DNA of 64,000 bases from Serratia fonticola (GTDB lineage Bacteria > Pseudomonadota > Gammaproteobacteria > Enterobacterales > Enterobacteriaceae). Of the stretch, positions 18,421 through 27,832 are shown in pieces. How positions within the stretch are numbered: position 1 is the first letter of the stretch; each line of letters starts with the position of its first letter. Both the position numbers and the translations under genes were made by a program. The DNA lies in contig NZ_VFMK01000001.1 of the NCBI RefSeq assembly GCF_006715025.1, positions 1,054,001 through 1,118,000 on the forward strand, in the 5' to 3' direction. The notes beneath the pieces were generated by a model. That model was given only the letters and a program-made list of their open reading frames with translations, was not told the DNA's origin and did no database searches.

Positions 18421-20040
18421 ATGGCTCATTGTGCCCAGTCCCCTCATTTCGTTTTACATCAATTAACCTGTCAGTTTGCCAATGGCGAGAGGCTGTTTGG
18501 TCCGCTAAACCTGGCTGTTGAACAACAGCATTGTGGATTAGTGGGGCGCAACGGCGTGGGGAAAACCCGCTTGCTGCGGCTGATTGCCGGGCTGGATCGG
18601 CCTGCTGAAGGACATATTGAAGCTCAGGCTTCTTTCGCCTATGTGGCACAGCAGACAGACATCACCGCGCAGACTTCTCTGGCGCAATGGCTGGGCTACG
18701 GTGACGTTTTCGCCGCGCAGGCCCGCCTCGAACAAGGTTGTCCGCAACTGGACGATATCGATCGTCTGGAAGGGCAATGGGATCTGGCCGATCGCCTGAA
18801 AACGGCGTTCGTTACCGCTGGCTTACCCGCTTTTGACCCGCAGCGGCCCGCCAGCGATCTGAGTGGTGGTGAACGTATGCGAGCCACCTTGTGTGGTGCG
18901 TTACTGAGCGACGCGGATTTCCTGTTGTTGGATGAACCAACCAATCATCTCGACATTGACGGGCGCGAATGGCTGTATCAACAGCTTGCGCAGTGGCGCG
19001 GAGGGCTGCTGGTCGCCAGCCACGATCGGCAGCTACTGGCCAGAATGCAGCGGATTGTTGAGTTGACCCCGGATGCATTGCGCAGTTATGGCGGCAACTA
19101 TCACGATTACCATCGGCAACGGGAGCAAGAGCAGCAAGCGGCGCGTGCCCAACTGGAACATGCCGCGCTGGAAAGACGACGTATCCGAACCCGCCAGCAG
19201 AAAGAGCATGATAATTACCAGCGCCATTCCGCCCGTACGCTGAGAACCGTGGACTCGCTGAATATCGCCTCTTTCGAGAAAATGGCTCTCAAAGGGGCGG
19301 CCCGCGACACTATGGGTACATTGCGTAAGCAGCACCAGGGGCAAAAAAACGCGCTGGATGAAGCAGTACGTGAGGCAAGAGAGCGGGTAGAGGAAGAGAA
19401 TCCGGTAATGTTGACGTTGCCAGGCAGTATGGTGGCTGCGGGTAAGCAAGTGCTGGTCGTGGAACAACTGCAACTGCCGTTCATCAGCATGCCGCCGCTG
19501 GATTGGCGGGTAGATGGCCCGATGCGCGTCGCCATTACCGGCCCGAACGGTTGTGGCAAATCCACATTGCTTAAAGTGATTCTGGGGCAGTTACCTGCCG
19601 TTGATGGCCATTGCCATTGCTCGGTGTCGCTGGCTTATCTCGACCAAACGCTCAGCCAACTTGATCTGTCGCGTTCAGTGGTGGATCACCTCGGTTTGCA
19701 GGATACGCCGCTGGCAGAGGGGGCGCTACGTAGCCAACTGGCACACCTGCAATTGAACGCTGAGCGGGTGATGTTGCCCTTGGCGGCACTGAGCGGCGGC
19801 GAACGTTTGAAGGCCGCTCTGGCCTGCGTATTGTGGCGACGGGAACCTGCACAGCTACTGTTACTGGATGAACCGACCAATCATTTGGATCTGGCTTCCT
19901 CACAGGCGATTGAAACGGCACTGGCGGCGTTCCCCGGCGCGATGCTGGTGGTATCGCACGATGAGGATTTCCTACAGGCTTTAAAATTGACTCATCGGCT
20001 ACATTGGTACAACGGGCAATGGCAGTTTCAGGCGATGTAG
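18421..20040 (+). CDS. ABC-F family ATPase
   Basis: A soluble duplicated ABC ATPase without membrane domains, of the ABC-F class that acts on ribosomes (translation factors or antibiotic protection). Two nucleotide-binding domains are complete: Walker A GRNGVGKTR (about 42), signature LSGGERMR and Walker B LLLDEPTNHLD, then Walker A GPNGCGKST (about 375), LSGGERLK and LLLDEPTNHLD. Between them is a basic, coiled-coil-like linker (about 235-325) that in this class reaches toward the tRNA sites. ATG 18421 with AGGAG five bases upstream is preferred over GTG 18415. It does not look like Uup, YheS, EttA or YbiT in detail, so I leave the symbol blank. Confidence 0.85.
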   Translation: MAHCAQSPHFVLHQLTCQFANGERLFGPLNLAVEQQHCGLVGRNGVGKTRLLRLIAGLDRPAEGHIEAQASFAYVAQQTDITAQTSLAQWLGYGDVFAAQARLEQGCPQLDDIDRLEGQWDLADRLKTAFVTAGLPAFDPQRPASDLSGGERMRATLCGALLSDADFLLLDEPTNHLDIDGREWLYQQLAQWRGGLLVASHDRQLLARMQRIVELTPDALRSYGGNYHDYHRQREQEQQAARAQLEHAALERRRIRTRQQKEHDNYQRHSARTLRTVDSLNIASFEKMALKGAARDTMGTLRKQHQGQKNALDEAVREARERVEEENPVMLTLPGSMVAAGKQVLVVEQLQLPFISMPPLDWRVDGPMRVAITGPNGCGKSTLLKVILGQLPAVDGHCHCSVSLAYLDQTLSQLDLSRSVVDHLGLQDTPLAEGALRSQLAHLQLNAERVMLPLAALSGGERLKAALACVLWRREPAQLLLLDEPTNHLDLASSQAIETALAAFPGAMLVVSHDEDFLQALKLTHRLHWYNGQWQFQAM

Positions 20041-20117
20041 CCGGGTGAAGGATTTCAGTTTTGATCCCACTCAGCGCTATACTTAAGGCCATTTTGTGAG
20101 GTTTTGAGACAGTTGAC

Positions 20118-21824
20118 ATGACACCAGTGGCAAAAACGGCCGATGTAATTTATTACAACGGTACTATCTACACGGCGGATGCAGCAAATAACGTGTGCAG
20201 CGCGTTGGCGATAGGGCAGGGATATGTTCTTGCCGTAGGGAATGATGAGCAGGTACTTGCACTGGCATCACCGACGACCGAACGCGTCGATCTGCAGGGT
20301 AAAATGATGATGCCGGGCCTGATTGACAGCCATATGCACCCGTTTTGGGGCGGCAAACAGCTCAGAGGGTGCAACCTGCATTATGCGGCGCTGACCGTAG
20401 AGCAGACTTTGCAGCATATTCAGGCGCATCTGGACAAATACCCGGCTCATGATGATGAATGGCTGACGGTACGCGCCTGGCAGCGTCAGGCGATGATCCC
20501 GGTTGGCGCGGACATGAGCCGTGAGCTGTTGGATACCCTGAACACGCGTCGTCCGGTGGCGCTATTTTCCAACGATTGCCATACGCTGGCGGCTAACAGC
20601 CGTGCGTTGGAGATGTTGGGGATTGATGAGCATACGCCGGTGCCGCCAGACGGCAAGATCGCCCGTGATGCCAATGGTCAACTGACCGGGATCCTGGAAG
20701 ATGCGCCAGCCATGCGCGCCTTTGACAGCATTCCTTCCGGCACGGCAGAACAGAACGTGCAGGTGGCGGCCCATGTGCAGCAGGTATTGCATTCGCAGGG
20801 TGTGACTACGGTCATGGATACCCGCGTGTTTGCCGAACAGCTCGAAGCATTTGCTGCGCTGCGCGATCGTGGCGAACTGACTCTGCGCGTTCTGGGGGCC
20901 AAAGAGATCACCCCAGACAGCGTGCACGGGCCGGAAGATGCTGCCCGTGCCGTGCAGGATGTGGTGGCCTTTGCCGAGCGATGGAGCGATAAAGCCTGGA
21001 CCCCGCAGGCCGGTATTGCGGTTAATCATCTGAAGCTGTTTGTGGATGGCGTTCTGCAGCCACCGACCATGACGGCGGCATTGTTAGCACCTTATCGTGA
21101 ACATCACGGTGAAGAGAAGGGGGAACGTTATGGCGATCTCTACTTCACCACGCCGGTGCTGAATGCACTGATCGTCGAGTGTGGCCGTGCCGGTTTGCAT
21201 CCACATACCCATACGGTGGGGGATGGTGCAATCGAACAGGTGTTGGATGCGGTTGAGCTGATGCGTGCCGCCTGTCCAGGCAAAGATATTCGTCCTGGGT
21301 TGGCACATAACGAACTGGTTGCTGCCCATCAGTATGCGCGTTTTGCCCATCTTGGCGCTACCGCGGTGCTGTCATTCCAGTGGGCTGGGTTGCCAGGGGT
21401 GTTGATCGACGAAGAGCGGGAAATGCTGGGTGAAGAGCGTTTCCCTCATCTGGAACCCGCCGCGCGCTTCCTGGATGCCGGTGCGCGGTTGGCTTACGGC
21501 AGTGACTGGCCGATTGACCGCCTGGACGAATGGTATAACCTGCAGGTCGGTATGACCCGTCGCGCCTGGGACAGTGAAGGTAACCCAGCCGGGCCGCGTC
21601 TGGATAACGATCGTGACTTGACGCTGATCGAGGCGCTACGTGCAGCCACTATTGATGCGGCCTATATGATTGCCAAAGAGCAGTACATCGGTTCGCTGGA
21701 GGTCGGCAAATTTGCCGATGCGATCGTGCTGCACAATAATCTGTTCGAGCAGCCAGCAGAGAAAATCTACCAAACCCGTATCGAACGGACCTTGGTGGGT
21801 GGCCAAGTGATTTACCAGTCCTGA
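20118..21824 (+). CDS. YtcJ-type amidohydrolase (amidohydrolase_3)
   Basis: A 568-residue metal-dependent hydrolase of the amidohydrolase_3/YtcJ group, which includes N-substituted formamide deformylase. Seen: the beta-sandwich N terminus (ADVIYYNGTIYTAD), the metal-binding DSHMHPFWGGK, the long insertion typical of YtcJ, HTHTVGDGAIEQ, and the C-terminal YGSDWPIDRL metal motif. The substrate is unknown; the putrescine-type permease gene that follows on the same strand (after a terminator) could supply an amine or amide but this is an inference. No signal peptide, so cytosolic. Confidence 0.85.
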   Translation: MTPVAKTADVIYYNGTIYTADAANNVCSALAIGQGYVLAVGNDEQVLALASPTTERVDLQGKMMMPGLIDSHMHPFWGGKQLRGCNLHYAALTVEQTLQHIQAHLDKYPAHDDEWLTVRAWQRQAMIPVGADMSRELLDTLNTRRPVALFSNDCHTLAANSRALEMLGIDEHTPVPPDGKIARDANGQLTGILEDAPAMRAFDSIPSGTAEQNVQVAAHVQQVLHSQGVTTVMDTRVFAEQLEAFAALRDRGELTLRVLGAKEITPDSVHGPEDAARAVQDVVAFAERWSDKAWTPQAGIAVNHLKLFVDGVLQPPTMTAALLAPYREHHGEEKGERYGDLYFTTPVLNALIVECGRAGLHPHTHTVGDGAIEQVLDAVELMRAACPGKDIRPGLAHNELVAAHQYARFAHLGATAVLSFQWAGLPGVLIDEEREMLGEERFPHLEPAARFLDAGARLAYGSDWPIDRLDEWYNLQVGMTRRAWDSEGNPAGPRLDNDRDLTLIEALRAATIDAAYMIAKEQYIGSLEVGKFADAIVLHNNLFEQPAEKIYQTRIERTLVGGQVIYQS

Positions 21825-21838
21825 TACTTATCTGAATA

Positions 21839-21866
21839 AAAGCGGTAATTTTTTACCGCTTTCGTT
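21839..21866 (+). terminator. Hairpin terminator after amidohydrolase gene
   Basis: AAAGCGGTAA pairs perfectly with TTACCGCTTT round a TTTT loop, 14 bp after the stop codon, with TTTCGTT following. It separates this gene from the permease. Confidence 0.7.
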
Positions 21867-22065
21867 ATCACTGAAACAATAAATCAACGGGTTGGGATCC
21901 AGTTTATTACTTATCTCCGCCCGTTTGAGCGAAAGCCGATTGTTGACTTCCCCGGCCGCCTTTCTTGTGCCAGAATTCGTGCCCTTGTTTTTTCCGCAGC
22001 AAATAAAATAGCCTATTGGGATTGGCCCTTAATGGAGCTGAGCTGCGCCAGGAGATGATACGGCG

Positions 22066-23409
22066 ATGCCGCAAAATATTCAGTTGCAACGAGTTCTTAA
22101 AACCCCTGCCCTGGTCGCGTTTGGCCTCGCCTATATGGTACCGCTGGGCGTATTTACCACCTATGGTCAGGTCACTGTGTTAAGCCAGGGCCATTTGCCC
22201 GTCGCTTATCTGGTGACAATCGTGACTATCCTGTTTACCGCACTGAGCTATTGCCGGATGACCAACGCGATGCCGTTGGCTGGATCGGCCTATTCTTATG
22301 TGCAGCGCAGCTTTGGGGGTAAAACCGGTTTTCTGGTCGGGTGGGCACAGATCCTCGATTATCTGTTCCTGCCAATGCTTAACTACCTGGTTTTAGGTAT
22401 CTTTTTGCACGAGGCATTTCCGTCTATCCCTGCTTATGTGTTTATTCTTGCTTCTATCGGTAGCGTCAGTGCACTGAATATCCTCGGTGTCCGTCTGCTG
22501 AGTTCGGTTAACTTTACGCTGATTGCTTTGCAGATGGTGTTTATCGTGCTGTTTATCGTGCTGTCATTCAGTGAAGCCGATCTCAGCCCAGCAGCGCTGA
22601 TGAAGCCGTTACTGGTGGATGCTGGCGACTTCTCGGGATTGATTGCCGGGGCAGCGGTACTGTGCCTGGCATTCCTCGGGTTTGATGCCATCGCCACCAT
22701 GGCGGAAGAGGCCGACGACGCCAAGCGCACGCTGCCGCGCGCTATTCTGATCACCGTAATCAGCGCCGGTGCTATCTTTGTTGCTGTTTCGTACGCCGCA
22801 CATCTGGCTTACCCGGATTGGCAATCGCTGATCCCTTATCAGGATACTTCCAGCCTGATTATCTCGGAGCATGTGGGCGGCAAGTGGATGTACAACTTCT
22901 TTATGGCCACTTATCTGACCGGGGTGTATGCCTCTTCGATGAGTGCGCAAACCGGCGTTTCACGCATTTTCTATGCCATGGGGCGTGAGGGCGTGTTGCC
23001 GCGTAAAGTGTTCTTCCACCTGCATGCTCGCTTCCGTACGCCGTGGCGCGCGATTGTATTTGTTGCCATCATTTCCCTGCTGGCGCTGTGGATGGACCTG
23101 AGCATGGTGGTTTCAATGATCAGTTTTGGCGCGTTGGGTGCATTTACCTTTGTTAACCTCAGCGTGATTAAACATTTTCTGATTAACGAAAAACGCCGTG
23201 GCCTGAGTGCGATGTTTAAATACGGCCTGTTGCCGCTGATTGGTTTTGGCATGTCGGTATGGCTGTGGTTCAACCTGGATCCAGAGGCGTTGAAAGTGGG
23301 CTTTGCCTGGCTGTTTGCCGGTTTTCTTTATCTGCTATGGCTGACCAGGGGGATGCGCAAAGCTCCGCCTGCCGTTACCCATGATGATATTTCCCACTTA
23401 CTGGATTAA
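22066..23409 (+). CDS. APC-family permease, PuuP/PlaP (putrescine importer) type
   Basis: A 447-residue amino acid-polyamine-organocation transporter with 12 predicted helices. It shares with E. coli PuuP the stretches LAYMVPLGVFTTYG, GSAYSYVQRSFGGKTGFLVGW, DYLFLPMLNYL, AFLGFDAIATMAEEADDAKR and INFGALxAFTFVNLSV-like FGALGAFTFVNLSVIKHF. Putrescine or a related amine/amino acid is the likely cargo, which would fit the nearby gabT-gabD genes (putrescine degradation passes through GABA). The start at 22066 has CAGGAG at an 11-base spacing. Assignment to family is firm, substrate is inference. Confidence 0.8.
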   Translation: MPQNIQLQRVLKTPALVAFGLAYMVPLGVFTTYGQVTVLSQGHLPVAYLVTIVTILFTALSYCRMTNAMPLAGSAYSYVQRSFGGKTGFLVGWAQILDYLFLPMLNYLVLGIFLHEAFPSIPAYVFILASIGSVSALNILGVRLLSSVNFTLIALQMVFIVLFIVLSFSEADLSPAALMKPLLVDAGDFSGLIAGAAVLCLAFLGFDAIATMAEEADDAKRTLPRAILITVISAGAIFVAVSYAAHLAYPDWQSLIPYQDTSSLIISEHVGGKWMYNFFMATYLTGVYASSMSAQTGVSRIFYAMGREGVLPRKVFFHLHARFRTPWRAIVFVAIISLLALWMDLSMVVSMISFGALGAFTFVNLSVIKHFLINEKRRGLSAMFKYGLLPLIGFGMSVWLWFNLDPEALKVGFAWLFAGFLYLLWLTRGMRKAPPAVTHDDISHLLD

Positions 23410-23428
23410 TTCACCAGACAAGATTGAC

Positions 23429-23458
23429 AAGGCGACCCGAAAGCGTCGCCTTTTGTTT
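23429..23458 (+). terminator. Terminator after the permease gene
   Basis: AAGGCGAC and GTCGCCTT form an 8-bp stem followed by TTTGTTT. It lies between the convergent permease and MocR genes, touching the MocR stop codon. Confidence 0.8.
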
Positions 23459-24920
23459 AGGGGATACACGCCAATAATACGTTAAATGCCGCCGCCATCT
23501 GATCCTCCGGCACGCAGGCAAACCCCATCAACAGGCCGCGCCGCGCGTTGGGTAACATGTAATAACGCGACAGCGCCCGCACCAGTACCCCTCGTTGGTT
23601 AGCTGCCGCAGCGATGGCGACATCATCGGCGTCATCGGGCAGATTGAGCACCAAATGCAACCCGGCATTGCTGTTGAATTCACTTAACGCCTGTTTTCCC
23701 AGGTGCTGCTCAATCAATGCGGTGAGGAATGCGCGCCGTTTGGCATACAGCAGGCGCATGCGGCGAATATGGGCGGTATAGTACCCTTCCTGAATAAACT
23801 GCGCCAAGGCAGCCTGAATGATCAGGTGGCCACCACGATAAAGTTCGGTATGGGCCGTTTTCAGTGCATTGACCAACGGCGTCGGCAGCACCACATAGCC
23901 CAGCCGCAGAGCCGGATACAGTGTTTTGCTGAAGGTGCCAATATAAATGACCGGTGAATCGGCCTCCAGCCCCTGCAAAGCCGGGATAGGCTGGCCGGAA
24001 AATCGGAATTCGCTGTCATAATCATCTTCCACAATCCAGCCACCAGCGGCACGGGCCAACGCCAGTAAGCGTTGTCGACGGGCCAGACTCATCACCGACC
24101 CCAAGGGATACTGGTGCGAAGGCGTGACGAAAATCAGCCGGGGTAATCCAGCCGGTTGTTCTGGCGGCACCATACCGGCCTCATCCACTTCCCATGGGCA
24201 AATATTCACCGCGTTCATCCGCAATATATTGCGAATACCCCAATAGCCAGGCTCTTCAATCCAGGCGTCATCTCCTGGGTTACACAACATGCGGGTAACC
24301 AGATCGATAGCCTGGTGGATGCCCTCTGTAATCAGGATCTGCTCCGGCGAACAGCGTACAGAACGCGCCACGCGCAGATAGTCCACTAGCGCATGTTGCA
24401 GCTCCGGGCTCCCGCCCTGACTGCTGTAAGTCAGGCGCTGCGGTGCCGGACGGCGGCTGATGCGCGCCTGGATCTTGCTGAAAATATGATGGGGAAAGGC
24501 ATTAACATCGGGCACGCCGGGAATAAAAGCGCCCCATTGCTTCGGGCTGGCGCTGGCATGTTGCAATAGTGCCGCTCCCCGTTGCGACAGTTCAACGCGT
24601 CGTTGTTCACCGTAACTGCTTATCGGGTGGCTGGCGGTGGATAAACAACTGTCGGGTACCGTTTCTGCGACGAAAGTTCCACTTCCCTGACGAGAAAACA
24701 CATATCCTTCTGCCAGCAATTGTTCATAAACGGTTAAAACCGTGTTGCGTGACAGCCCAAGTTCCTGAGCCAGATCGCGAGACGCGAGCAAGCGGCTGGA
24801 GGGGGGCAGGCTGCCGTCCAGAATACTGGTGCGGATCGCATTATACAGCCGCTTATGCAGCTTATCATCGGGTTGGTCGCTCAAACGCTGCAGCAGCAGG
24901 TCACCACTTAATGAACGCAA
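23457..24920 (-). CDS. MocR/GabR-type regulator (GntR helix fused to aminotransferase fold)
   Basis: A 487-residue transcription factor with an N-terminal GntR winged helix (about 18-85: KRLYNAIRTSILDGSLPPSSRLLASRDLAQ is the family pattern in part) and a C-terminal fold-type I aminotransferase domain that binds PLP; TFSKTLYPALRLGYVV contains the PLP lysine. GabR, the model member, activates gabTD in response to GABA plus PLP. Divergence from gabT across 121 bp strongly suggests the same role. The start codon is TTG at 24920, supported by GAGGG six bases upstream. The direct repeats in the intergenic region are likely binding sites. Confidence 0.88.
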   Translation of the reverse strand: MRSLSGDLLLQRLSDQPDDKLHKRLYNAIRTSILDGSLPPSSRLLASRDLAQELGLSRNTVLTVYEQLLAEGYVFSRQGSGTFVAETVPDSCLSTASHPISSYGEQRRVELSQRGAALLQHASASPKQWGAFIPGVPDVNAFPHHIFSKIQARISRRPAPQRLTYSSQGGSPELQHALVDYLRVARSVRCSPEQILITEGIHQAIDLVTRMLCNPGDDAWIEEPGYWGIRNILRMNAVNICPWEVDEAGMVPPEQPAGLPRLIFVTPSHQYPLGSVMSLARRQRLLALARAAGGWIVEDDYDSEFRFSGQPIPALQGLEADSPVIYIGTFSKTLYPALRLGYVVLPTPLVNALKTAHTELYRGGHLIIQAALAQFIQEGYYTAHIRRMRLLYAKRRAFLTALIEQHLGKQALSEFNSNAGLHLVLNLPDDADDVAIAAAANQRGVLVRALSRYYMLPNARRGLLMGFACVPEDQMAAAFNVLLACIP

Positions 24921-24941
24921 TTGGATCCCTCAATTAATCGT

Positions 24942-25025
24942 AACTGGCACTAGATTATAGGGCCACATCCTGTGTAAATAAACGTCATTGTTTCACACTT
25001 GTGAACAAAATTGACAACTGGCACT
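24942..25025. promoter_or_regulatory. Candidate MocR/GabR operators between regulator and gabT
   Basis: The 10-mer AACTGGCACT occurs at 24942-24951 and again at 25016-25025, one near each divergent gene. Between them, 24992-25005 is a perfect inverted repeat (TTCACA-CT-TGTGAA). MocR-type factors are known to bind direct repeats near divergent promoters, so these are the first places to look. Confidence 0.5.
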
Positions 25026-25041
25026 GTGCGGAGAGAACAGC

Positions 25042-26307
25042 ATGAAAAACGCAGAACTGAATCAACGTCGTCTGGCTGCTACCCCACGAGGGATCGGCGT
25101 GATGTGTGGTTTTTACGCAGAGCGGGCCGAGAATGCCACTTTGTGGGATGTGGAAGGTAATGAAGTTATCGATTTTGCCTCGGGCATTGCGGTGCTTAAT
25201 ACCGGGCACCGTCATCCGAAAGTGATCGCCGCGATTGAAAAACAGCTTCAGTCATTCACCCATACGGCTTACCAGATTGTTCCTTATGAAAGCTATATCT
25301 CACTGGCAGAGCGTATCAACCAATTGGCACCTATCGCAGGCCCGTGTAAAACCGCTTTCTTCACTACCGGCGCAGAGGCGGTAGAAAATGCGGTAAAAAT
25401 TGCCCGCGCATACACGGGGCGCCCAGGTTTGATTACCTTTGGCGGCGGCTTCCATGGTCGTACTTACATGACGATGGCGCTGACCGGTAAAGTGGCCCCT
25501 TACAAATTGGGCTTTGGCCCATTCCCTGGCTCGGTGTTCCACGGCCAGTACCCCAATGCGTTGTATGGCGTCAGCACTGAAGACGCCATGAACAGCCTGG
25601 AGCGCATTTTTAAAGCCGATATCGATCCTAAGCAGGTGGCGGCAATCGTGCTGGAACCGGTGCAGGGAGAAGGTGGCTTTAACATCGCACCGGCTGCGTT
25701 TATGCAGGCGTTGCGTTCGCTGTGCGATCAGCACGGCATCCTGCTGATTGCCGATGAGGTGCAGACCGGTTTTGCCCGTACCGGCAAGCTGTTCGCGATG
25801 GATCACTATGCGGTGAAACCCGATCTGATCACCATGGCGAAAAGCCTGGCAGGTGGCATGCCGCTGTCTGCCGTGGCCGGGCGTGCCGACGTGATGGATG
25901 CTCCAGCACCGGGCGGGCTGGGCGGTACTTACGCCGGTAACCCACTGGCCGTCGCCGCAGCGTTGGCGGTGTTGGACGTCATTGAAGAAGAACAGTTGTG
26001 TCAGCGCTCGCAGCGCTTGGGACAACATCTGGTGGAGGTCCTGCAACAGGCCCGCAACCACTGCCCCGCGATTGCCGATATCCGTGCGCAGGGCTCCATG
26101 GTCGCAGTGGAGTTCAACGATCCGGCAACCGGCAAACCTTCTCCGGAGTTTACCCGTCAGGTACAGCAAAAAGCACAGCAAGAGGGGCTGCTGCTGCTCA
26201 GCTGTGGTGTGAACGGCAACGTGATCCGTTTCCTTTATCCGCTGACCATTCCCGATGCCCAGTTTAATCAGGCGCTGGCGATCCTTTCCCGCGCGCTGAG
26301 CCAATAA
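25042..26307 (+). CDS. gabT: GabT, 4-aminobutyrate aminotransferase
   Basis: GabT transfers the amino group of GABA (and often 5-aminovalerate) to 2-oxoglutarate, giving succinate semialdehyde for GabD. The 421-residue class III aminotransferase shows FFTTGAEAVENAVKIARAYT, FHGRTYMTMALTGK, the PLP-binding Asp in IADEVQTGFARTGK and the PLP lysine in TMAKSLAGGMPLSAV. It is 12 bp before gabD in one operon, divergent from the MocR regulator. The puuE paralogue is equally possible by sequence, but the pairing with a succinate-semialdehyde dehydrogenase gene and a GabR-like regulator supports gabT. Confidence 0.93.
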   Translation: MKNAELNQRRLAATPRGIGVMCGFYAERAENATLWDVEGNEVIDFASGIAVLNTGHRHPKVIAAIEKQLQSFTHTAYQIVPYESYISLAERINQLAPIAGPCKTAFFTTGAEAVENAVKIARAYTGRPGLITFGGGFHGRTYMTMALTGKVAPYKLGFGPFPGSVFHGQYPNALYGVSTEDAMNSLERIFKADIDPKQVAAIVLEPVQGEGGFNIAPAAFMQALRSLCDQHGILLIADEVQTGFARTGKLFAMDHYAVKPDLITMAKSLAGGMPLSAVAGRADVMDAPAPGGLGGTYAGNPLAVAAALAVLDVIEEEQLCQRSQRLGQHLVEVLQQARNHCPAIADIRAQGSMVAVEFNDPATGKPSPEFTRQVQQKAQQEGLLLLSCGVNGNVIRFLYPLTIPDAQFNQALAILSRALSQ

Positions 26308-26319
26308 GGAGCGAGACCG

Positions 26320-27774
26320 ATGAAATTGCAAAATCCCGATCTGCTACGCAGTCAATGTTTGATAAACGGTGAGTGGTGCGATGCCCAGAGTGGCAAACGT
26401 GAAGCCGTGATCAATCCGGCCAACGGTGTAGAGCTGACTACCGTACCCTTGGTGAGCGCAGAAGAAACCCAACAGGCCATCAACGCTGCGCAACAGGCAC
26501 AGATTGGTTGGAAGCAACAAACCGCTAAACAGCGTTCCGTACTGCTGCTGGCCTGGGCCGACAAAATCATGGCGGCCCAGGAAGATCTGGCACAGCTGAT
26601 GACGGCCGAGCAGGGGAAGTCGTTGGCAGAAGCGCGTGGTGAAGTGGCCTATGCCGCTTCATTTATTACCTGGTTTGCCGAAGAGGCCAAGCGCGTTGAT
26701 GGTGCCGTGTTGCAGGCGCCGCAAGCTTCGCAACGTCTGGTGGTGGTGAAACAGCCCATCGGTGTCTGTGCGGCGATTACGCCATGGAACTTCCCGGCGG
26801 CGATGATCACCCGTAAAGCCGCACCTGCGCTGGCGGCGGGATGCACGATGATTGTCAAACCGGCAGAGCAGACCCCGCTGACCGCCTTGGCGCTGGCTAA
26901 ACTGGCGCAGGATGCCGGTATCCCTGCGGGGGTGCTGCAGGTGGTCACCGGAGAGGCGGCGCAGGTGGGCAAAGTGCTGTGTGACAGCCCGGTGGTACGC
27001 AAGCTGAGTTTCACTGGCTCGACCGAAGTCGGGCGTATCCTGATGGCCCAATGTGCGCCAACGATCAAAAAACTCTCGTTGGAATTGGGGGGGAATGCGC
27101 CGGTGATCGTCTTTGACGATGCCAATCTGGATGCCGCCGTCGCCGGGATTATGGCCTCCAAATTCCGTAACAGCGGCCAGACCTGCGTTTGCGCCAACCG
27201 GATCTACGTGCAGGACGGCATCTACGATCGCCTGGTCGATAAGCTGGTGGCGGCCGTCGAGCAATTGAAAGTGGGCGACGGCGCGCAGGAAGGCACCACA
27301 CAGGGGCCACTGATTGATGCTGAAGCCATAGAGAAAGTGCAAAGCCATATTGATGATGCGCTGATCAAAGGGGCTCAAATCGCCATCGGCGGGCAGCCTC
27401 ATGCGCTGGGACGTACTTTCTTCCAACCGACGGTGGTCACCGGCGTTACCCAGCAGATGCGTTTTGCCAAAGAAGAAACCTTTGGTCCGGTTGCCCCACT
27501 GTTCCGTTTCCATGACGAAGCAGAGGCCATCGCGATGGCCAACGATACCGAATTCGGCCTCGCGGCTTACCTGTTCACCCAGAATGCCTCCCGCCAGTGG
27601 CGTGTACCCGAAGCGCTGGAATACGGCATGGTGGGCATCAATACCGGGTTGATTTCCAATGAGGTCGCTCCCTTTGGCGGCATCAAGCAATCAGGGCTCG
27701 GGCGTGAAGGATCGCGCTACGGGATAGAAGAATATCTGGAGCTGAAATACCTGTGTATCGATGTGAGCTGTTAA
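26320..27774 (+). CDS. gabD: GabD, succinate-semialdehyde dehydrogenase [NAD(P)+]
   Basis: GabD oxidises succinate semialdehyde to succinate, feeding the TCA cycle. The 484 residues carry the aldehyde dehydrogenase signatures: TPWNFPAAMITRK, the dinucleotide loop FTGSTEVGR, the general-base glutamate in LELGGNAPVIVF and the catalytic cysteine in NSGQTCVCANR, then EETFGPVAPLFRF. Length and ends (MKLQNPDLLRSQ) match E. coli GabD. It overlaps the ribosome-site region of gabT's end by only 12 bp, with GGAG before the ATG. Confidence 0.95.
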   Translation: MKLQNPDLLRSQCLINGEWCDAQSGKREAVINPANGVELTTVPLVSAEETQQAINAAQQAQIGWKQQTAKQRSVLLLAWADKIMAAQEDLAQLMTAEQGKSLAEARGEVAYAASFITWFAEEAKRVDGAVLQAPQASQRLVVVKQPIGVCAAITPWNFPAAMITRKAAPALAAGCTMIVKPAEQTPLTALALAKLAQDAGIPAGVLQVVTGEAAQVGKVLCDSPVVRKLSFTGSTEVGRILMAQCAPTIKKLSLELGGNAPVIVFDDANLDAAVAGIMASKFRNSGQTCVCANRIYVQDGIYDRLVDKLVAAVEQLKVGDGAQEGTTQGPLIDAEAIEKVQSHIDDALIKGAQIAIGGQPHALGRTFFQPTVVTGVTQQMRFAKEETFGPVAPLFRFHDEAEAIAMANDTEFGLAAYLFTQNASRQWRVPEALEYGMVGINTGLISNEVAPFGGIKQSGLGREGSRYGIEEYLELKYLCIDVSC

Positions 27775-27794
27775 CCCCTGGAACGCTAACACCT

Positions 27795-27816
27795 CCCGGC
27801 AGCCTGCGCTGCCGGG
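27795..27816. terminator. Strong GC hairpin after gabD
   Basis: CCCGGCAGC pairs perfectly with GCTGCCGGG round CTGC, but no T-run follows. It may reduce read-through to, or protect mRNA upstream of, the permease gene that starts 17 bp later. Confidence 0.5.
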
Positions 27817-27832
27817 GATCAAAGGATGAATT

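Noticed and set aside
18216..18521. 101-residue frame before the ABC-F gene
   Set aside because: It overlaps the ABC-F start in another frame and has no supported start.
25300..26331. 343-residue frame on the minus strand
   Set aside because: It lies entirely across gabT, which is clearly coding; composition is that of an antisense shadow (His/Gln/Arg-rich).
26659..27690. 343-residue frame on the minus strand
   Set aside because: Antisense shadow of gabD; no ribosome site or known family.
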